DNA of 64,000 bases from positions 15,753,816 through 15,817,815 of the forward strand of contig CM020619.1 of the NCBI GenBank assembly GCA_009829735.1, in the 5' to 3' direction. Below are positions 43,294-53,616 of the stretch, in pieces (the stretch's first letter is position 1; every line of letters begins with the position of its first letter). A program made the position numbers and the translations under genes. Under the pieces are notes generated by a model. The model did not search any database and was not told the DNA's origin. It worked only from the letters and a program-made list of their open reading frames with translations. Source of the DNA: Pyropia yezoensis (Eukaryota; Rhodophyta; Bangiophyceae; Bangiales; Bangiaceae).

Positions 43294-44775
43294 TCAACTC
43301 CCTTCCCTGTTGTCGCCCCCGCCGTCGTCGGCGTCGCTGCGCGCCAACGCTGCCCGCACCCGTTCGCCAAACTCCTCATCCGGGCACGCCTCCCGAGTCA
43401 CCACCCCCCGGACGGTCGCAAAGCTCAGCCGCACCGGCACGCCGTTGCCCGCCGCCTCGCACTGCGAGCGGATGGCGTCGAGGAGGGCGTCCAGCGCGTT
43501 GACGCACGTCCACGGTTCCCACGGGGGGCGGCCGCCGCCGCCACCGGGCCCGTCTGGGTCCCAGCCTGGCGGCGGGAGGAGGGCATCCCCCGGGGCGGCG
43601 GCCAGGTCAGGGAGCGCCCGCGTCGGCACGCGCATGGTGCCGGTGAGCTCCCCGCGGTCACTGCGAAAGCCGAGAAACAGCTCTGGGACGCCTGCTAGGT
43701 ACGACTGGATCCAGTATTTGAGCAAGCGCTGGCCTTTCACCCGCGCGTGCTGCGCAGGCGTCCGCGGAACGGCCATCGTCTTGAGCTCACGGTAGCCCGT
43801 CAGGACGTTGGTGGAGGCCGAGGGGGGTGCGCCGGGGGGGGTGGGCTCGTAGCAGTCAATTTCTGCCGACATGAGCAGCCGGTGCCGGCCGACGCGCAGG
43901 CGGACGAGGGAACAAAACTCGGCATTGGCATTAACGGCGTCACCGCCGCCATCGGCAGCCGCGTCGGCAGCGGTGGGCGGCGGCGCGGTGCAGAGCGCCT
44001 CGAACTTGACGCCCGAGTAGGCCGCCCGCGCCGCGGCCAGGTGCGGCGACCGCTCCTCCCACGGCACCACGTCGAGGAACACGGTGGCGCCCACGAGGAC
44101 CGCATGGATGTGCCAGTCGTCGCCACCCGCCGCCGCCGCGTACGGCACGAGCATCAGCTTGTTGAGGTTGTTGCGGTAGGTTACAAAATCCGCGTCCCGC
44201 TCCAGGGGGAAGGCCGCCGCCCGGGCGGCGCGGATGATGGGTTCCACGGGCGCGCCGGCTGTCTCTTTGGGCACAAACGTGGAAAAGCCGGCGTAGAGGT
44301 CCTGCCGGGAGCGGCCGCCCGCCGAGATCACAAAAAACACAAAGAAAACCAAAGACGTCCCACCAACGAGAGGGGGGCGGGGGACGAGAGGAGGGGCGAG
44401 AGTGAAAATAGGATTGGGAAAGGCGTGCGAGACAGTCAGAGTGTTGCTCAGGGACGGGGTGGCCGACCCATTGGATGACCGAGAACGCACGGGAGCGCCC
44501 AACAAGCAGCAGAAACGCCGAGACAACACCCCAGAGAGGACCAACCAGGCCAACACAGGAAGAAAACATATGGGCACCGTGCGTACAGCTGCCGGCGGAG
44601 GCTCACGAAATCGCTTGAGCTCAGCCCTGCTCCCGTACGTGATGGTCCGGTCATTGTCGCGGCTGTAGCAGCCTACTTCCCGCGGGGCAGACACGTGCGT
44701 CGAGCCCTCGAGGGCGGCGCGGGAGCGCAGCCAGGTGCCGACGTGGAAGACCTGAGCCGACGGCGGGGCGGCCAT
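43294..44775 (-). CDS. DXO: DXO/Rai1 family decapping 5'-3' exoribonuclease, two exons
   Basis: Exons 44775-44587 (63 codons) and 44301-43294 join in phase 0 to 398 residues, against 396 in human DXO. The donor is GCT|GTACGC, the acceptor CGGCAG|GAC and the intron 285 bp. Exon 1 has REVGCYSRDNDRTITYGSRA. Exon 2 opens DLYAGFSTFVPKE and has YRNNLNKLMLVPY, VKFEALC (Glu164), VNANAEFCSLVRLRVGRHRL, SAEIDCYEP (Glu210, Asp212), YRELKTM (Glu235, Lys237) and KYWIQSYLAGVPELFLGFR. All metal-coordinating residues of the family are in place, so it should be active. DXO/Rai1 enzymes remove incomplete, NAD or triphosphate 5' ends from RNA and degrade the product, mainly in the nucleus. The unspliced frame is open across the intron, so only alignment to the family reveals it. 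Confidence 0.93.
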   Translation of the reverse strand: MAAPPSAQVFHVGTWLRSRAALEGSTHVSAPREVGCYSRDNDRTITYGSRAELKRFREPPPAAVRTVPICFLPVLAWLVLSGVLSRRFCCLLGAPVRSRSSNGSATPSLSNTLTVSHAFPNPIFTLAPPLVPRPPLVGGTSLVFFVFFVISAGGRSRQDLYAGFSTFVPKETAGAPVEPIIRAARAAAFPLERDADFVTYRNNLNKLMLVPYAAAAGGDDWHIHAVLVGATVFLDVVPWEERSPHLAAARAAYSGVKFEALCTAPPPTAADAAADGGGDAVNANAEFCSLVRLRVGRHRLLMSAEIDCYEPTPPGAPPSASTNVLTGYRELKTMAVPRTPAQHARVKGQRLLKYWIQSYLAGVPELFLGFRSDRGELTGTMRVPTRALPDLAAAPGDALLPPPGWDPDGPGGGGGRPPWEPWTCVNALDALLDAIRSQCEAAGNGVPVRLSFATVRGVVTREACPDEEFGERVRAALARSDADDGGGDNREGS

Positions 44776-45542
44776 GGCGGCAGACGTCTGATCGGCTGGC
44801 CGCTGGCACGGGGAGTCAGGCCCCCGCCACGCCGGCGACAAGCGGGCAGGCAGGCACGGGCAGCCGGGCAGCGGGTCCAAATCAGGCCGGGTGGGAGCAG
44901 GGATGCCACTCCGTCATGAGCAGCTGGTGAGGGAGGCACTCAGCAGGAAGAGGCGCGGTGACTCGAGGGACGCGCCGCGTACATAGGGAGAGCAACAAAA
45001 CTGGTCACGAAAGGGTCCGCGGAGAGAAGCGCGCGCTCCTCCCCTCGGCCGTTTCTTTCCGCCGATTACATCAAGTACACCTATTATGGAGCCCGTAACC
45101 AAATACAAAACACGCAGTGAACATCATGTTGATCCACCGACTAAACAGTACATACCAAAACACAGCGAAAAGCGCGTCAAGGTGTGTTACATATCCTTGA
45201 TGGACGCCACGTGCGAACGTGTTGCCTTCGTCGACGACGTCATGCCAACACTGGAATGCGAAGCCCAACGCCCCGCCCGCCGCGTCGGAGTGTGCTCTCG
45301 AGCCGGCCTGAACACCTGTCTTGGAGGTGGCCCACTACCGTCACCGCCACCGTCACCCCCGCCGCCACCGCCGCCTCCGCCACCGCCACCGCCGCCTCCG
45401 CCACCGCCACCGCCGCCAGGGCCGCTGTGTCGGTCGTTGCCAATACTTGCGTTGTTGCGGGCGTGCTAACGGTCGTCTCTTAGCGGTGGCCCCATTCCCC
45501 CACGGCCGCTGACCCAGTCCGCCGTCGCTGAGCACGGGCGCC
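44776..45542. other. Divergent spacer with AT-richer patch and microsatellite
   Basis: Holds the DXO promoter (minus) and that of the gene at 45543 (plus). 45060-45250 is unusually AT-rich for the area. No gene is recognised. Confidence 0.4.
45340..45420. repeat. CCGCCA/CCGCCT microsatellite
   Basis: About 80 bp of ccgcca and ccgcct hexamers including two identical copies of gccgcctccgccaccgccac. Confidence 0.8.
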
Positions 45543-46009
45543 ATGGTCCCCTCCCCCCTTCGTGCCACCCCCCACCCCCCCCCCCCCCCGGCAACGGTGG
45601 GCCCGGTGTCACGTGGGTGGCGGAGCGGGCGAGCGAGACGACCACCGTCTACACCCCCCAGCCGCCCGCCAGCTTTGCCGCCTTTTTCGCCGCCCTCTCC
45701 TCCCTCCCCTCCCCCGCCCCGCACCCGCTGGGCGTGTCGTTTGTGGCCGCCCTCGCCGCCACCCCGGCGGCGGCCTACATGTGGGAGTGCCCCCCCGTGG
45801 CGGCCGCGACGGTGGCAACGACGCCCGCCCAGTGGGCGGTCGTCGCGGTGGGGCCTGGCGGCCTGGGCCGGCGGCCAAACCCGGCCGCCTTTGACCGCCA
45901 CCTGCGGGGGCTCCCCCCAGGGGGGGTGGCCACGTTTGCCAACCTGAGCGGGGACGCGACGCTGGTGGTGCCCGCCATGCCGGCCGGCGACGGTGACGGC
46001 GACGGCGAC

Positions 46010-46041
<32 letters not shown>

Positions 46042-46327
46042 TAGCGGTGGCGGTAGCGGTGGCCACCGCCTCTACCGTCGCGGCAGTGGCGGCGGGGAGG
46101 CCCTCAGACCCTACGCCCACATTGGGGCGTTTGTGCGCGGCGCACCAGCACCCGCGGTGGCGGCACTGTGGGCGGCCGTCGGCGATGCCGTGACCGCCCG
46201 GCTGGCCACCAATGACGGCCGGCCACTGTGGGTGAGCACCGCCGGACTGGGCGTGCCGTGGCTGCACGTGCGGCTGGATAACGCGCCCAAGTATTACCGG
46301 GTGCAGGCGTACCGGACGCCGCTCTAA
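45543..46327 (+). CDS. Conserved protein resembling DUF6940 family, apparent frameshift in poly-C run
   Basis: The C-terminal part is clear: YAHIGAFVRGAPAPAVAALW, then LWVSTAGLGVPWLHVRLDNA followed by PKYYRVQAYRTPL. That WVSTAGLGVPWLHVRLD..PKYY signature is what I recall for the family annotated DUF6940, of unknown function, found in scattered bacteria and eukaryotes. The reading frame runs from at least GNGGPGVTWVAERASETT (about 45586) to the stop, but has no ATG. The only nearby ATG in good context (45543, gccATGGTC) is in another frame and would join if the intervening C-run (about 45576-45589) were one base longer. A homopolymer length error is the simplest explanation; a true mutation or an unseen upstream exon is possible. 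The middle carries a Gly/Asp-rich insert. Confidence 0.6.
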
Positions 46328-46875
46328 GGGGTAGGCGGGGGCGGGTCGGCCATAACGAGGTCTGGTCTGGCGGGGGGAGATTGGAGGCGGGCGGCAACAG
46401 AACCGTCCGCACGCGCGTTACCCGCGTGAGGTGCGAGGTGACAGGTGTACAGTACATAAGAGGAGTAAAGACAACCGGCCGGTGGACTAAACTCGTACTG
46501 GGCGTGGCCTGTACGCAACCCTCCCCCCCTCCCCGTCAGTCGTCCCAACGGAGCGAGTCGTGCGGTACGGGAGGGGATGGCTGGCGCTCCGCAGCCACAG
46601 CCGGGAAGTGCCCGGCCCCCAGAAAGCCAGCCTTTCAACCTCGCCAGCCCAGCACGGGTTGCACGCCGCCGTCTTGCGCGGCGTAGCCACTGTGCGAGTT
46701 GTAGGCCCTACCAGGCTACCGCCGCGCCGCCCTACCACCGCCGCCCTGTCGGGGTCGCGAGCGGACACCCTCCCGCCCCCTCACTACCCACACGGGCAGC
46801 CCCATCAAGGCGCCGCCTCCACTGCTGCCGCTGCACCCTCTGCCCATCGCAGCACTGCTTATCGCCTGTCAAAAT

Positions 46876-46910
46876 GTTCTTGCTTTTTCGGGAAATTCTC
46901 GAGCAAGAAC
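46876..46910. other. Hairpin, 9-bp stem
   Basis: gttcttgct at 46876-46884 pairs with agcaagaac at 46902-46910, loop 17 nt. Function unknown; it lies at the left compositional boundary. Confidence 0.6.
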
Positions 46911-47381
46911 CTGCATAAAACCTGCATCGACCCCCCCTCAAGGCATCATAGACACCGCTTTTACCCCCGTTTCTTGCTTTCTGCCCATAACAGCTCGGGC
47001 GATTGGTGGTCGCCACCTCCCTTGGTATGACCGGAAGCGCTCGGGGCAGGAGAGCACTCTCGTGAAGCGCAAAGAAGCGACCGACGATCGCTACGCTTGG
47101 GAGCAATGTTTAAACAAACGCGTTTAAAAATCGCGCAATCTCTTGCACTGGTGAAGCAAAAACCTGCGCGACGACAGCTTTCGAGGGTCTGCACGGAAAA
47201 TCTCTCCGCCTTGCTCGACATCTACAACGTGCATTCTGACCAATGAAACGCTCCGTCCAGCAAACAGCAGCGCCACCGCTGTTGTCATTGGTTGACAGAA
47301 CACCGACAGCGGCGGTCGTGTCGGTCATTCTGGGGGAGATTCTTGGGCCTCAGCCCATCCCCTCGATCAGAAAAGCAAAGT

Positions 47382-47416
47382 TCTGCTCGAGCCGTTCATT
47401 TTCGTGCTCGAGCAGA
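47382..47416. other. Hairpin, 10-bp stem
   Basis: tctgctcgag at 47382-47391 pairs with ctcgagcaga at 47407-47416, loop 15 nt. The right arm and following gcaagaatttgcac echo the ctcgagcaagaacctgcat at the first hairpin. Confidence 0.6.
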
Positions 47417-47471
47417 GCAAGAATTTGCACAACGAAGCAAGAGATCTGGCCAAAATCGGGCTTGTATCTTG

Positions 47472-47497
47472 AGGCCCCGATACCATGCACACACGAG
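47472..47497 (+). repeat. Left copy of a 26-bp inverted repeat
   Basis: Begins aggccccgataccatgcaca and is followed by a run of T. An exact reverse-complement copy is at 60785-60810, 13.3 kb away. A second, shorter similarity is also shared: gcagcactgcttatcgcctg at 46850-46869 resembles the reverse complement of 60816-60836. Confidence 0.9.
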
Positions 47498-48460
47498 ATT
47501 TTTTTTGAATTGGACCTTTCCCCAATGTTTGATTAGGCCATAAGAAGCTTTCATATTTTCGCTAATATTCGTAATACACCTAATCTTTTGTAAGATTCTG
47601 TATTAGTTTCTTAAACCCCTTAATTTGCACTTACATCGGTATATATGACTAATGTAAGTCTTATGTATAGATCACTTGCCGTTTTTTCTCTAATATGGTT
47701 TGATTCCAAGGGTAGCGCTCGTGAGTGCAGTTTTTTATTAGCGGAGGACTCGGTACCCGGTAGGCGTCCTAACCTTATGGTAACCATTGACTCAGCAAGC
47801 CGCTTTGAATGACTGTGGTCGCGGATACGGTTGATTGAATCATATCTTCTGGGACCAGTCATTGCGGAGAAAGAAAGTCCCGAACCCCCAAGCCATGTCT
47901 CTAATCAAAACGACGGCAGCACTGGCCTCATGAAGTTTGGCAACAAAAGGCACACGTTGCGCTGAGTGAGGTTCGGCACACTCGCGCACGCTCCCTGGTC
48001 CACATCCATCGACTTTGCAGTCGCTCGACGCTCGGCAAGCTACCGTCGGGAGCACTATAGCACGGGTCTATTTGAAGTCAAACGATAGTCCGCTTGCAAT
48101 GTTTCTGGCGCTCTCCAACTACCATGCCGGAAGTGGTGTCTCTTGGTGACTGAGCTAAGGACATCTAGAAAGAGAGAGCGTACGCAGAAGAGGTTCTGTG
48201 CCTGGACGGGTTGTTTCATACCCTATTTGGCTGCTCGACTTTTTCTCGTTCAAATCATACTCTACTTGACTCACAGGAATTGTTTCACTTATATCTCTCC
48301 TGAAGTTGTCATATGTATTTTTTTTCTTGTACGGTATTTGCGTGTTTGCTGCTTTCCAGATATCACTGGAGCTGTCGTCGGCTCGTTGAGTGTCCGACTG
48401 CCTGCCACTTGGCGGCGCCAGGCGGTGTACTCTGACAGTGCCTTTGCCTTTAGGGCCGAC

Positions 48461-49117
48461 ATGGCAGCACACGTGCGTTTTGGAGCGGACGGCGGAGACT
48501 GGTTCCTGGCGAGCGTGGGGCCTGTGACTGCGGACGTGCCCGTTTTTTCTGTGCCACAAAACCATCATGTTCTGCGGCCGATGACGCACGCGCATGCAGC
48601 TGCCGCGGCTTGGAGACTGTGGGACGAGCTCGCCATAACGGCCTCCCTCACCAATTCCACCCCATGGCTGGGGGTTGACTGCGTGTGGGTGGGCTGCCGC
48701 GGTCCAGCTCTGGTGCTCTCCCTATCTACGTTGCGGTCGACAATGGTGTTGTCGATTGGCAGCATGGGTGGCCGCTATCCAGCCGTGCTGGGGGACCTGT
48801 TAGCCGGCACTGACGTGGCCAAGTGCTGCACCGACTTGCCGTCTGTCAACCGGGCGCTGTCAGATGCGGGCTTGCACCTCCAGCGCTCCAGAGACTCGCG
48901 AGACCTTGCTCGCCTCGTGCTCCCTGTCCCTGTGCCACTGTTGGCCACACTGTCACAGGTGTGCATGGCAGTGCTGCATTCTTCAGTCCCGCGGGGGCAG
49001 GCGCTTCGCTTCCTGGACTGGGGTGGTCTGCTGACAACGCAGCAGGTGGACTTCATGGTCCTCCAGTCTTTCGCTTCATTGAAGATGGTGAGGGAGGTCT
49101 GCTTCCGCATTGGCTAG
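48461..49117 (+). CDS. DEDD-fold (WRN/RNase D-like) 3'-5' exonuclease homologue, catalytic residues lost
   Basis: 218 residues from ATG 48461. The domain is recognisable: Exo I region PWLGVDCVWVGCRGPALVLS with LSTLRSTMVLSIGSMGG, Exo II region VAKCCTDLPSVNRAL, DSRDLARLVLP, and Exo III region LRFLDWGGLLTTQQVDFMVL with QSFASLKMV. In active members Exo I is DxE, Exo II NxxxD and Exo III YxxxD. Here only the first Asp (73) remains: Glu is Val75, the Exo II Asp position is Val129, and Exo III reads Phe198...Gln202. The protein should not degrade nucleic acid. The frame is open upstream to 48143 without an ATG, across what looks like intron (acceptor ctttccag). It lies inside the segment bounded by 26-bp inverted repeats, near a much larger protein with an intact copy of this domain. 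It could be a decayed paralogue or a retained pseudoenzyme. Confidence 0.6.
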   Translation: MAAHVRFGADGGDWFLASVGPVTADVPVFSVPQNHHVLRPMTHAHAAAAAWRLWDELAITASLTNSTPWLGVDCVWVGCRGPALVLSLSTLRSTMVLSIGSMGGRYPAVLGDLLAGTDVAKCCTDLPSVNRALSDAGLHLQRSRDSRDLARLVLPVPVPLLATLSQVCMAVLHSSVPRGQALRFLDWGGLLTTQQVDFMVLQSFASLKMVREVCFRIG

Positions 49118-52100
49118 CCTTGCAACGCGCTTGGGGGAGAGGGGACTGGAACGACTGCGATGGGGGGGGGACCGGCACGGACAAAACGTGAGAGGGGAGG
49201 GGGGGGGAGCCGACGCGAGTCGAGCGGAAGAGCGGCTTGGGCGGGGTGAGGGGGGGGGAGCCATTGGCGGGGGGGGGGTGGAGCCAATGGCGGGGGGACG
49301 GGGGAGCCGACATGGGCGGCGGGGGGGGTGGAGGGGGGGGGGGTGGCAGCCGGCATGGGTGGTGGCGGGTGCGGACGTGGGTGGTGGGTGGAGAGACAAC
49401 ACGAGTTGCTCGGGAAAGTGGCTGGCTGGGTTGGTGCCCTCCATGATGCAGATGTAGCAGTGCCCAAGCACAATGGAGGGGGTGGGGGGGGCAGTGGGCG
49501 TTCTAGCCCCGCACTATGTGACGCGCATGGACTGCGCTCGGCGGGGGCGGCGGCGTAGAAAGCAATTGTGAGGGTAGGGTGGCTGCGGTGGCGCTGCTCG
49601 CGCCTCGGCCGCCACTGCCAGCCGCAATCCGCCACAACGGCGGCACTGCCTGTCGCGTTCCGCCACCAAGGCGCCACTCCCAGCCGCGTTCCGCCACCCC
49701 TGCCGCGTGTCGCGCTTGCCCTGCCGCCTGCCGCCGCGTACCGCCGCCCTCAGCTGAGCACATTGAGTTGAGGGGGCAGGGGTGGCGACGTGGGAGTACC
49801 TGTCCCGGCTGAGGCGCCGCCTCCAAGTCCGACATTGATGGGGGTGGGAGTGGCCAGAGTGATCCAGGCCCCTCGCCGCGGCCGCCACTCCCCGTCTGTT
49901 TCTTCAGTGATGGCGGCCCCGGCGATCGTCTTGTGGCGGCGGGGGCCTCAGCGGCTGTGGTGACGGCTGCAGTGGTGGCAAGTACGGATACTAGCGGGAG
50001 CGGTCCCGCGTGCAGTCTCGCGGGGGGCTGCTGTGGTGCTGATGGTGCGTGGCCACACAAGGAGTGCGCCACGCACCATCGACACCGTTGGGGGAGGGAG
50101 CGACGGGTTGGGCGTCCGGACGGGCAGCGACGCGGGGCAGGCGAGGTGCTGACGGCGGAGGGGATACGGGCCCTGTGTGGGATGGGGGGCATGTGGCGCA
50201 TGCTGAGGACGCCGGTGGCGGGGGGGCAGGCTGGCAGGGGGGCACAAGGGGGGGGGTAGTCCCACGCGTCCGACGCGTCGCTGTTCCGCCCGGGGACTCA
50301 CGCAGTAACATCCCTCAGCTCTCGCCCACTGCTGGCAAACCACCTCCCCGCCCCCCCCGTCAATGGCGTGGAAGTCCCCCTTGTAGGCGGTGGCGGCAGC
50401 GTCTCCGCCTGGGCGGCGCCGCGCCCAATCAACGGGCTGCTGATGACGGTCACTGGGCGGGGTGCGCTGTGAGGCACGGGACGAGAAATGGGCGTGTGCG
50501 TGTTCGTGCCGCGGGCACCTTCACGCGAGATATAGAAAGTGTAGAGGTCCACTGTTGCTGACGACAGGCGGAGTGGGAGGTCGGTTGGGAGGGCACCCCC
50601 TTCCTCCCCGCCCCGGAACGGGCGGGTAACGAGGCGAAAAGGCCGCCCGACACCTGTCTCGCCACCCCCAGCCACGAGAAGGTGGAGCCTGTGGCGTGGG
50701 TGTCCGCCAGGAGAGGCGGTGTGGGAGGGAAATGCCTCCTAGAGGTGCCGCCGCCCCCGTGTTGCCGTCATTGTGGGGGGGGGGCGATGGAGCAGGGCTT
50801 AATGGGGGCAATGCAGGCTGCCGGCATGTGCCGCCACCGAGATACTTCGTGCCCCTGCAGCATGGGTAGTGCCGGTGGTCTCCGTGACCCTGCATCCGAA
50901 GGCGGACGCGGCGCCGGCGACAATCCAGGCCGCCGTGCTCTCCCTTCCCACCAGCAGGCCCGATCTACAGGCCACAGTGGCCGCAGGAGCCGGGGGCGCC
51001 GCCGGCACCCACGGCCTACGGCCCACAGCTGTGACGGTACTCCATCTCTGTCCTCCCACCTTGCCTGGCACGGCAGCCTTGCCTCATGTGCGCCTTCTCC
51101 CGCCCAGCAAAGCCGGGGCATCCCCCCCGCGCAACAGTCGTCCCCTTCGCCTGGAGGCGGCCATCCGTTCACTGTTCGACTGGGCTGCTGTTTTTCTACC
51201 CTCGGAGGGGACGGTACGGTAGCTGAGGTGAAGAACGGACACAGACCGCCTACAGCTGAAGTTTCCCCCAGGAGCCTGCTGCCACTCCGAGCCGCTCGCA
51301 TCGGGCGCTGTAGGTGTTGCAGCGTACCGGCGCTTTCTCTCGTCCGTCGCCACCCACTCCCAGCTGCTGGGGGTGCGGCGGCGTGCCGGCGCGTGCTCTC
51401 GCCCACCGCCATCCACCCCCAGCATCACGGGGTGCGTCGGCGTGCCGGCGCCTTCCCATGCCTGCCGCCACCCACTCCATCATGGGGTGGGACGGCGTAC
51501 CGGCACCTGCCCGTGCCTGCTACCTCGCACCCCTAGCATCAGGGGGGTCGCCGGCGTGCTGGCGTCCGCTCGTGCCCGCCGCCACTCACACCCTGCATCA
51601 GCCGGTGTGGTGGCGTGTCGGCGCCTGCTCGTACCCACCACCACCCACCCCAAGCAGCACGGGCTGCGGCAGTGTGCTGGCGCCCGCTTGTGCCCGCCGC
51701 CACCTGTGCCCAGCATCTGGGGGTGCCGCGGTCCATCCCCAGCATCTGGGGGTGCCGCGGTAGCGGCCATGCAGCCTGCGTCCGTCACCCCGAGCCGCGC
51801 GACTTGCACGCAGTCGGGGGGGCGACGTGCCAGTGCCAGCAGGTGTCCACCATACCCACAGCCTAAGGCTCGCTGTGGTGGCAGTGGCTGCGATCCGGCA
51901 ACTAGCCGCCGGCAGCCACCGCCAGCCGTACGCGTCGGGCACACACATTGGGCGTGGGGGGCATCACGGTGGGGCGCGGCGCATGCACGGGTTCGCTGCG
52001 GCGAGAAAGTACATTCTCAGGGTTCCGGGAGCGCGTGGACAACTGGTAGGGCTTCTGGCGGCGGGCGGGCGCCTGGTTGAGGTGGCAAGACAGTGCCGGC

Positions 52101-52426
52101 ACCTGGTCAGGGTGGCGAGGGCGAGCCGCAACCCCAGCCCCCACCAGTGCTTGAATATGATGAGGGCGATGCGGGCGCCCCATGGGCCCCCCCACGCCGC
52201 CTCCCCAGCCGCCACAAGCAGAAGCATGTAGGGATGGGGGTAGATGGGGGGCATGCACTCCCAGCTCGAGGGCACCCCGACCTGGCGCCGGCACGCCCCC
52301 ACTCCCCGACCCATGTGCCCGCTCGCCCGGCACCACTCTACTGGATAGAACTCCACAAAAAGGGTTGTTTATCTGCAGATGGGAAGGGACAGAACCAGAG
52401 AGAGCAGACGAGACGGAGAGAAAACA
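49118..52426. other. Repeat-rich spacer
   Basis: No gene is recognised. G-rich sequence at 49160-49400, a cgttccgccacc-type degenerate repeat at 49600-49740 and a 60-bp minisatellite at 51310-51760 account for most of it. Overlapping frames on both strands have no family similarity. Confidence 0.4.
51310..51760. repeat. Minisatellite with about 60-bp unit
   Basis: Seven or so degenerate units share ggcgtgccggcgcctgc then cccgccgccacccac and cagcat. At the end a 25-28 bp unit containing cagcatctgggggtgccgcg is duplicated exactly (about 51711-51765). Confidence 0.7.
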
Positions 52427-52705
52427 TCAGACAGTGATGGCCAGCGCGGCGAACGCGCGGGACAGCGCGACCACGTCCAGGCTGTCGTCCAGGAAGCCTG
52501 TCCCATGCACCACCGTAGTGTCATCAATGCGTAGGGCCGCAAAGGCTGCGACCATCTTGTCCATCTCGGACTGCACACAGGCGACGCCGTAGTCCTGGAG
52601 GGAGAGGTCGCTAAACGCCGCCACCAGAGCGTCCACCTCCATGCAGTGGAGTCCACGGGCGTGGACGATCCCCTTGCGCCGCAAAACCACCCGCGGCGTT
52701 GACGC
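52427..52705 (-). CDS. Probable terminal exon of an unidentified gene
   Basis: After a good acceptor (ttgtgttgcag) at 52706 the minus strand reads ASTPRVVLRRKGIVHARGLH, MEVDALVAAFSDLSLQDYGV, then two further LVAAF/MVAAFAAL/LSRAFAAL helices, ending AITV and TGA at 52427. The 92 residues show a repeated amphipathic pattern (VDALVAAFSDL, MDKMVAAFAAL, VVALSRAFAAL), unlike shadow frames. I cannot place the upstream exon; the region to the right is minisatellite-like. It lies downstream of, and on the same strand as, the large protein at 53617-60330. It could belong to the same element or be an unrelated gene. Confidence 0.35.
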   Translation of the reverse strand, partial: ASTPRVVLRRKGIVHARGLHCMEVDALVAAFSDLSLQDYGVACVQSEMDKMVAAFAALRIDDTTVVHGTGFLDDSLDVVALSRAFAALAITV

Positions 52706-52839
52706 CTGCAACACAACAGACTGGTGCAGACGCGACCGCAGCGGCGGAAGGGGACGCACGTACGCTGCGGCGTCAGCCGAGGCACCGACAGGTGCGGCCA
52801 AGGCGCCAGCAGAGGCACCGTCCGGCATGGCGGCGACGA

Positions 52840-53450
52840 CAGTGGCAGCACTGGACAGGTGCGGCCGGGAGGCACCCACAGGAAACGCTAGTGCGGCCGG
52901 GTGGCCGCGGGCGCGACGCAAGCAGGTGCGGCCGGGCAGCGGCGGGGGCAGCGACGGCAGGCGCCGTGCCGGACAGATGTTACCGGGCGGTGGCGGCAAT
53001 GACCGCTGCGACGGCGGCATCCGCGCCGCAGGCGCGGCCGGGAGCCACGCCGCAGGTGCGGCCAGGATATGGCCGCAAAGGTGGCAGCAGCGGCAGTGCA
53101 GTTGCCGCGCTGGACATGCGGTCCCGTGGTGGCGGCCAGGGAGGCAGCCACGGCAGTGGCCGCACTGGACAGGTGCGGCCGGCCGGCACAAACGGCACAA
53201 GCTAGTGCGGAGGGTGGCGACAGGCGCAGCACCGGCAGAAGCTGCCGGAAGATGCCGTGGGCAGCGACGTCAGGCGCCGCGCCGCACAGCAGCAGCCGGT
53301 CGATGGCGACTAGGGGGGCAGCAACGGCAGTGGCCGCACCGGACAGGTGCGGCCGGGCGGCACAAACAGCACGAGCTAGCGCGGCGGGCGGCGGCAGGCG
53401 CAGCACCGGCAGATGCGGCCGGGCGATGGCGGCAAGGACGGCAGCAGCGG
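52840..53450. repeat. Degenerate GC-rich repeats
   Basis: ggacaggtgcggccggnngg followed by cacaaac and gctagtgcgg occurs at about 53160 and 53341, with a diverged copy at 52857. Shorter cggcnggtgcggcc units lie between. Confidence 0.6.
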
Positions 53451-53616
53451 CCGCAACGACCAGAAGTGGGGATCAGCACGGTGTGCAGCATGTGCAGCAC
53501 CACGCGCAGAAGTAGTTGCCGCGTCGTAGCATCAGCGAAAAAAAAAGAAATACAGCTGCCCGCCCTCAAAAAAAGTAAAAAAAAGAGAGAATAAGCAATG
53601 CCGCAAACGGACAAAA

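Larger units (their letters stand above)
46328..48460. other. AT-richer island before the exonuclease-like gene
   Basis: From about 46850 base composition falls well below the GC-rich background, with near-balanced sequence at 47500-48350. It holds two hairpins (46876-46910, 47382-47416), CCAAT-like motifs near 47236-47295 and one arm of the 26-bp inverted repeat. No coding region is recognised. Acceptor-like sites (ctttccag at about 48360, gccttttag-like at 48452) suggest an upstream exon or 5' UTR intron for the gene at 48461. Confidence 0.45.

Noticed and set aside
47465..47515. Resemblance of the 26-bp repeat (gataccatg, acacgag, then a T-run and gaattgg) to U1 snRNA stem-loop I and Sm site
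   Set aside because: The 5' end does not contain the ACUUACCUG that pairs with splice donors, spacing is wrong, and the second copy lacks the T-run; most likely coincidence.
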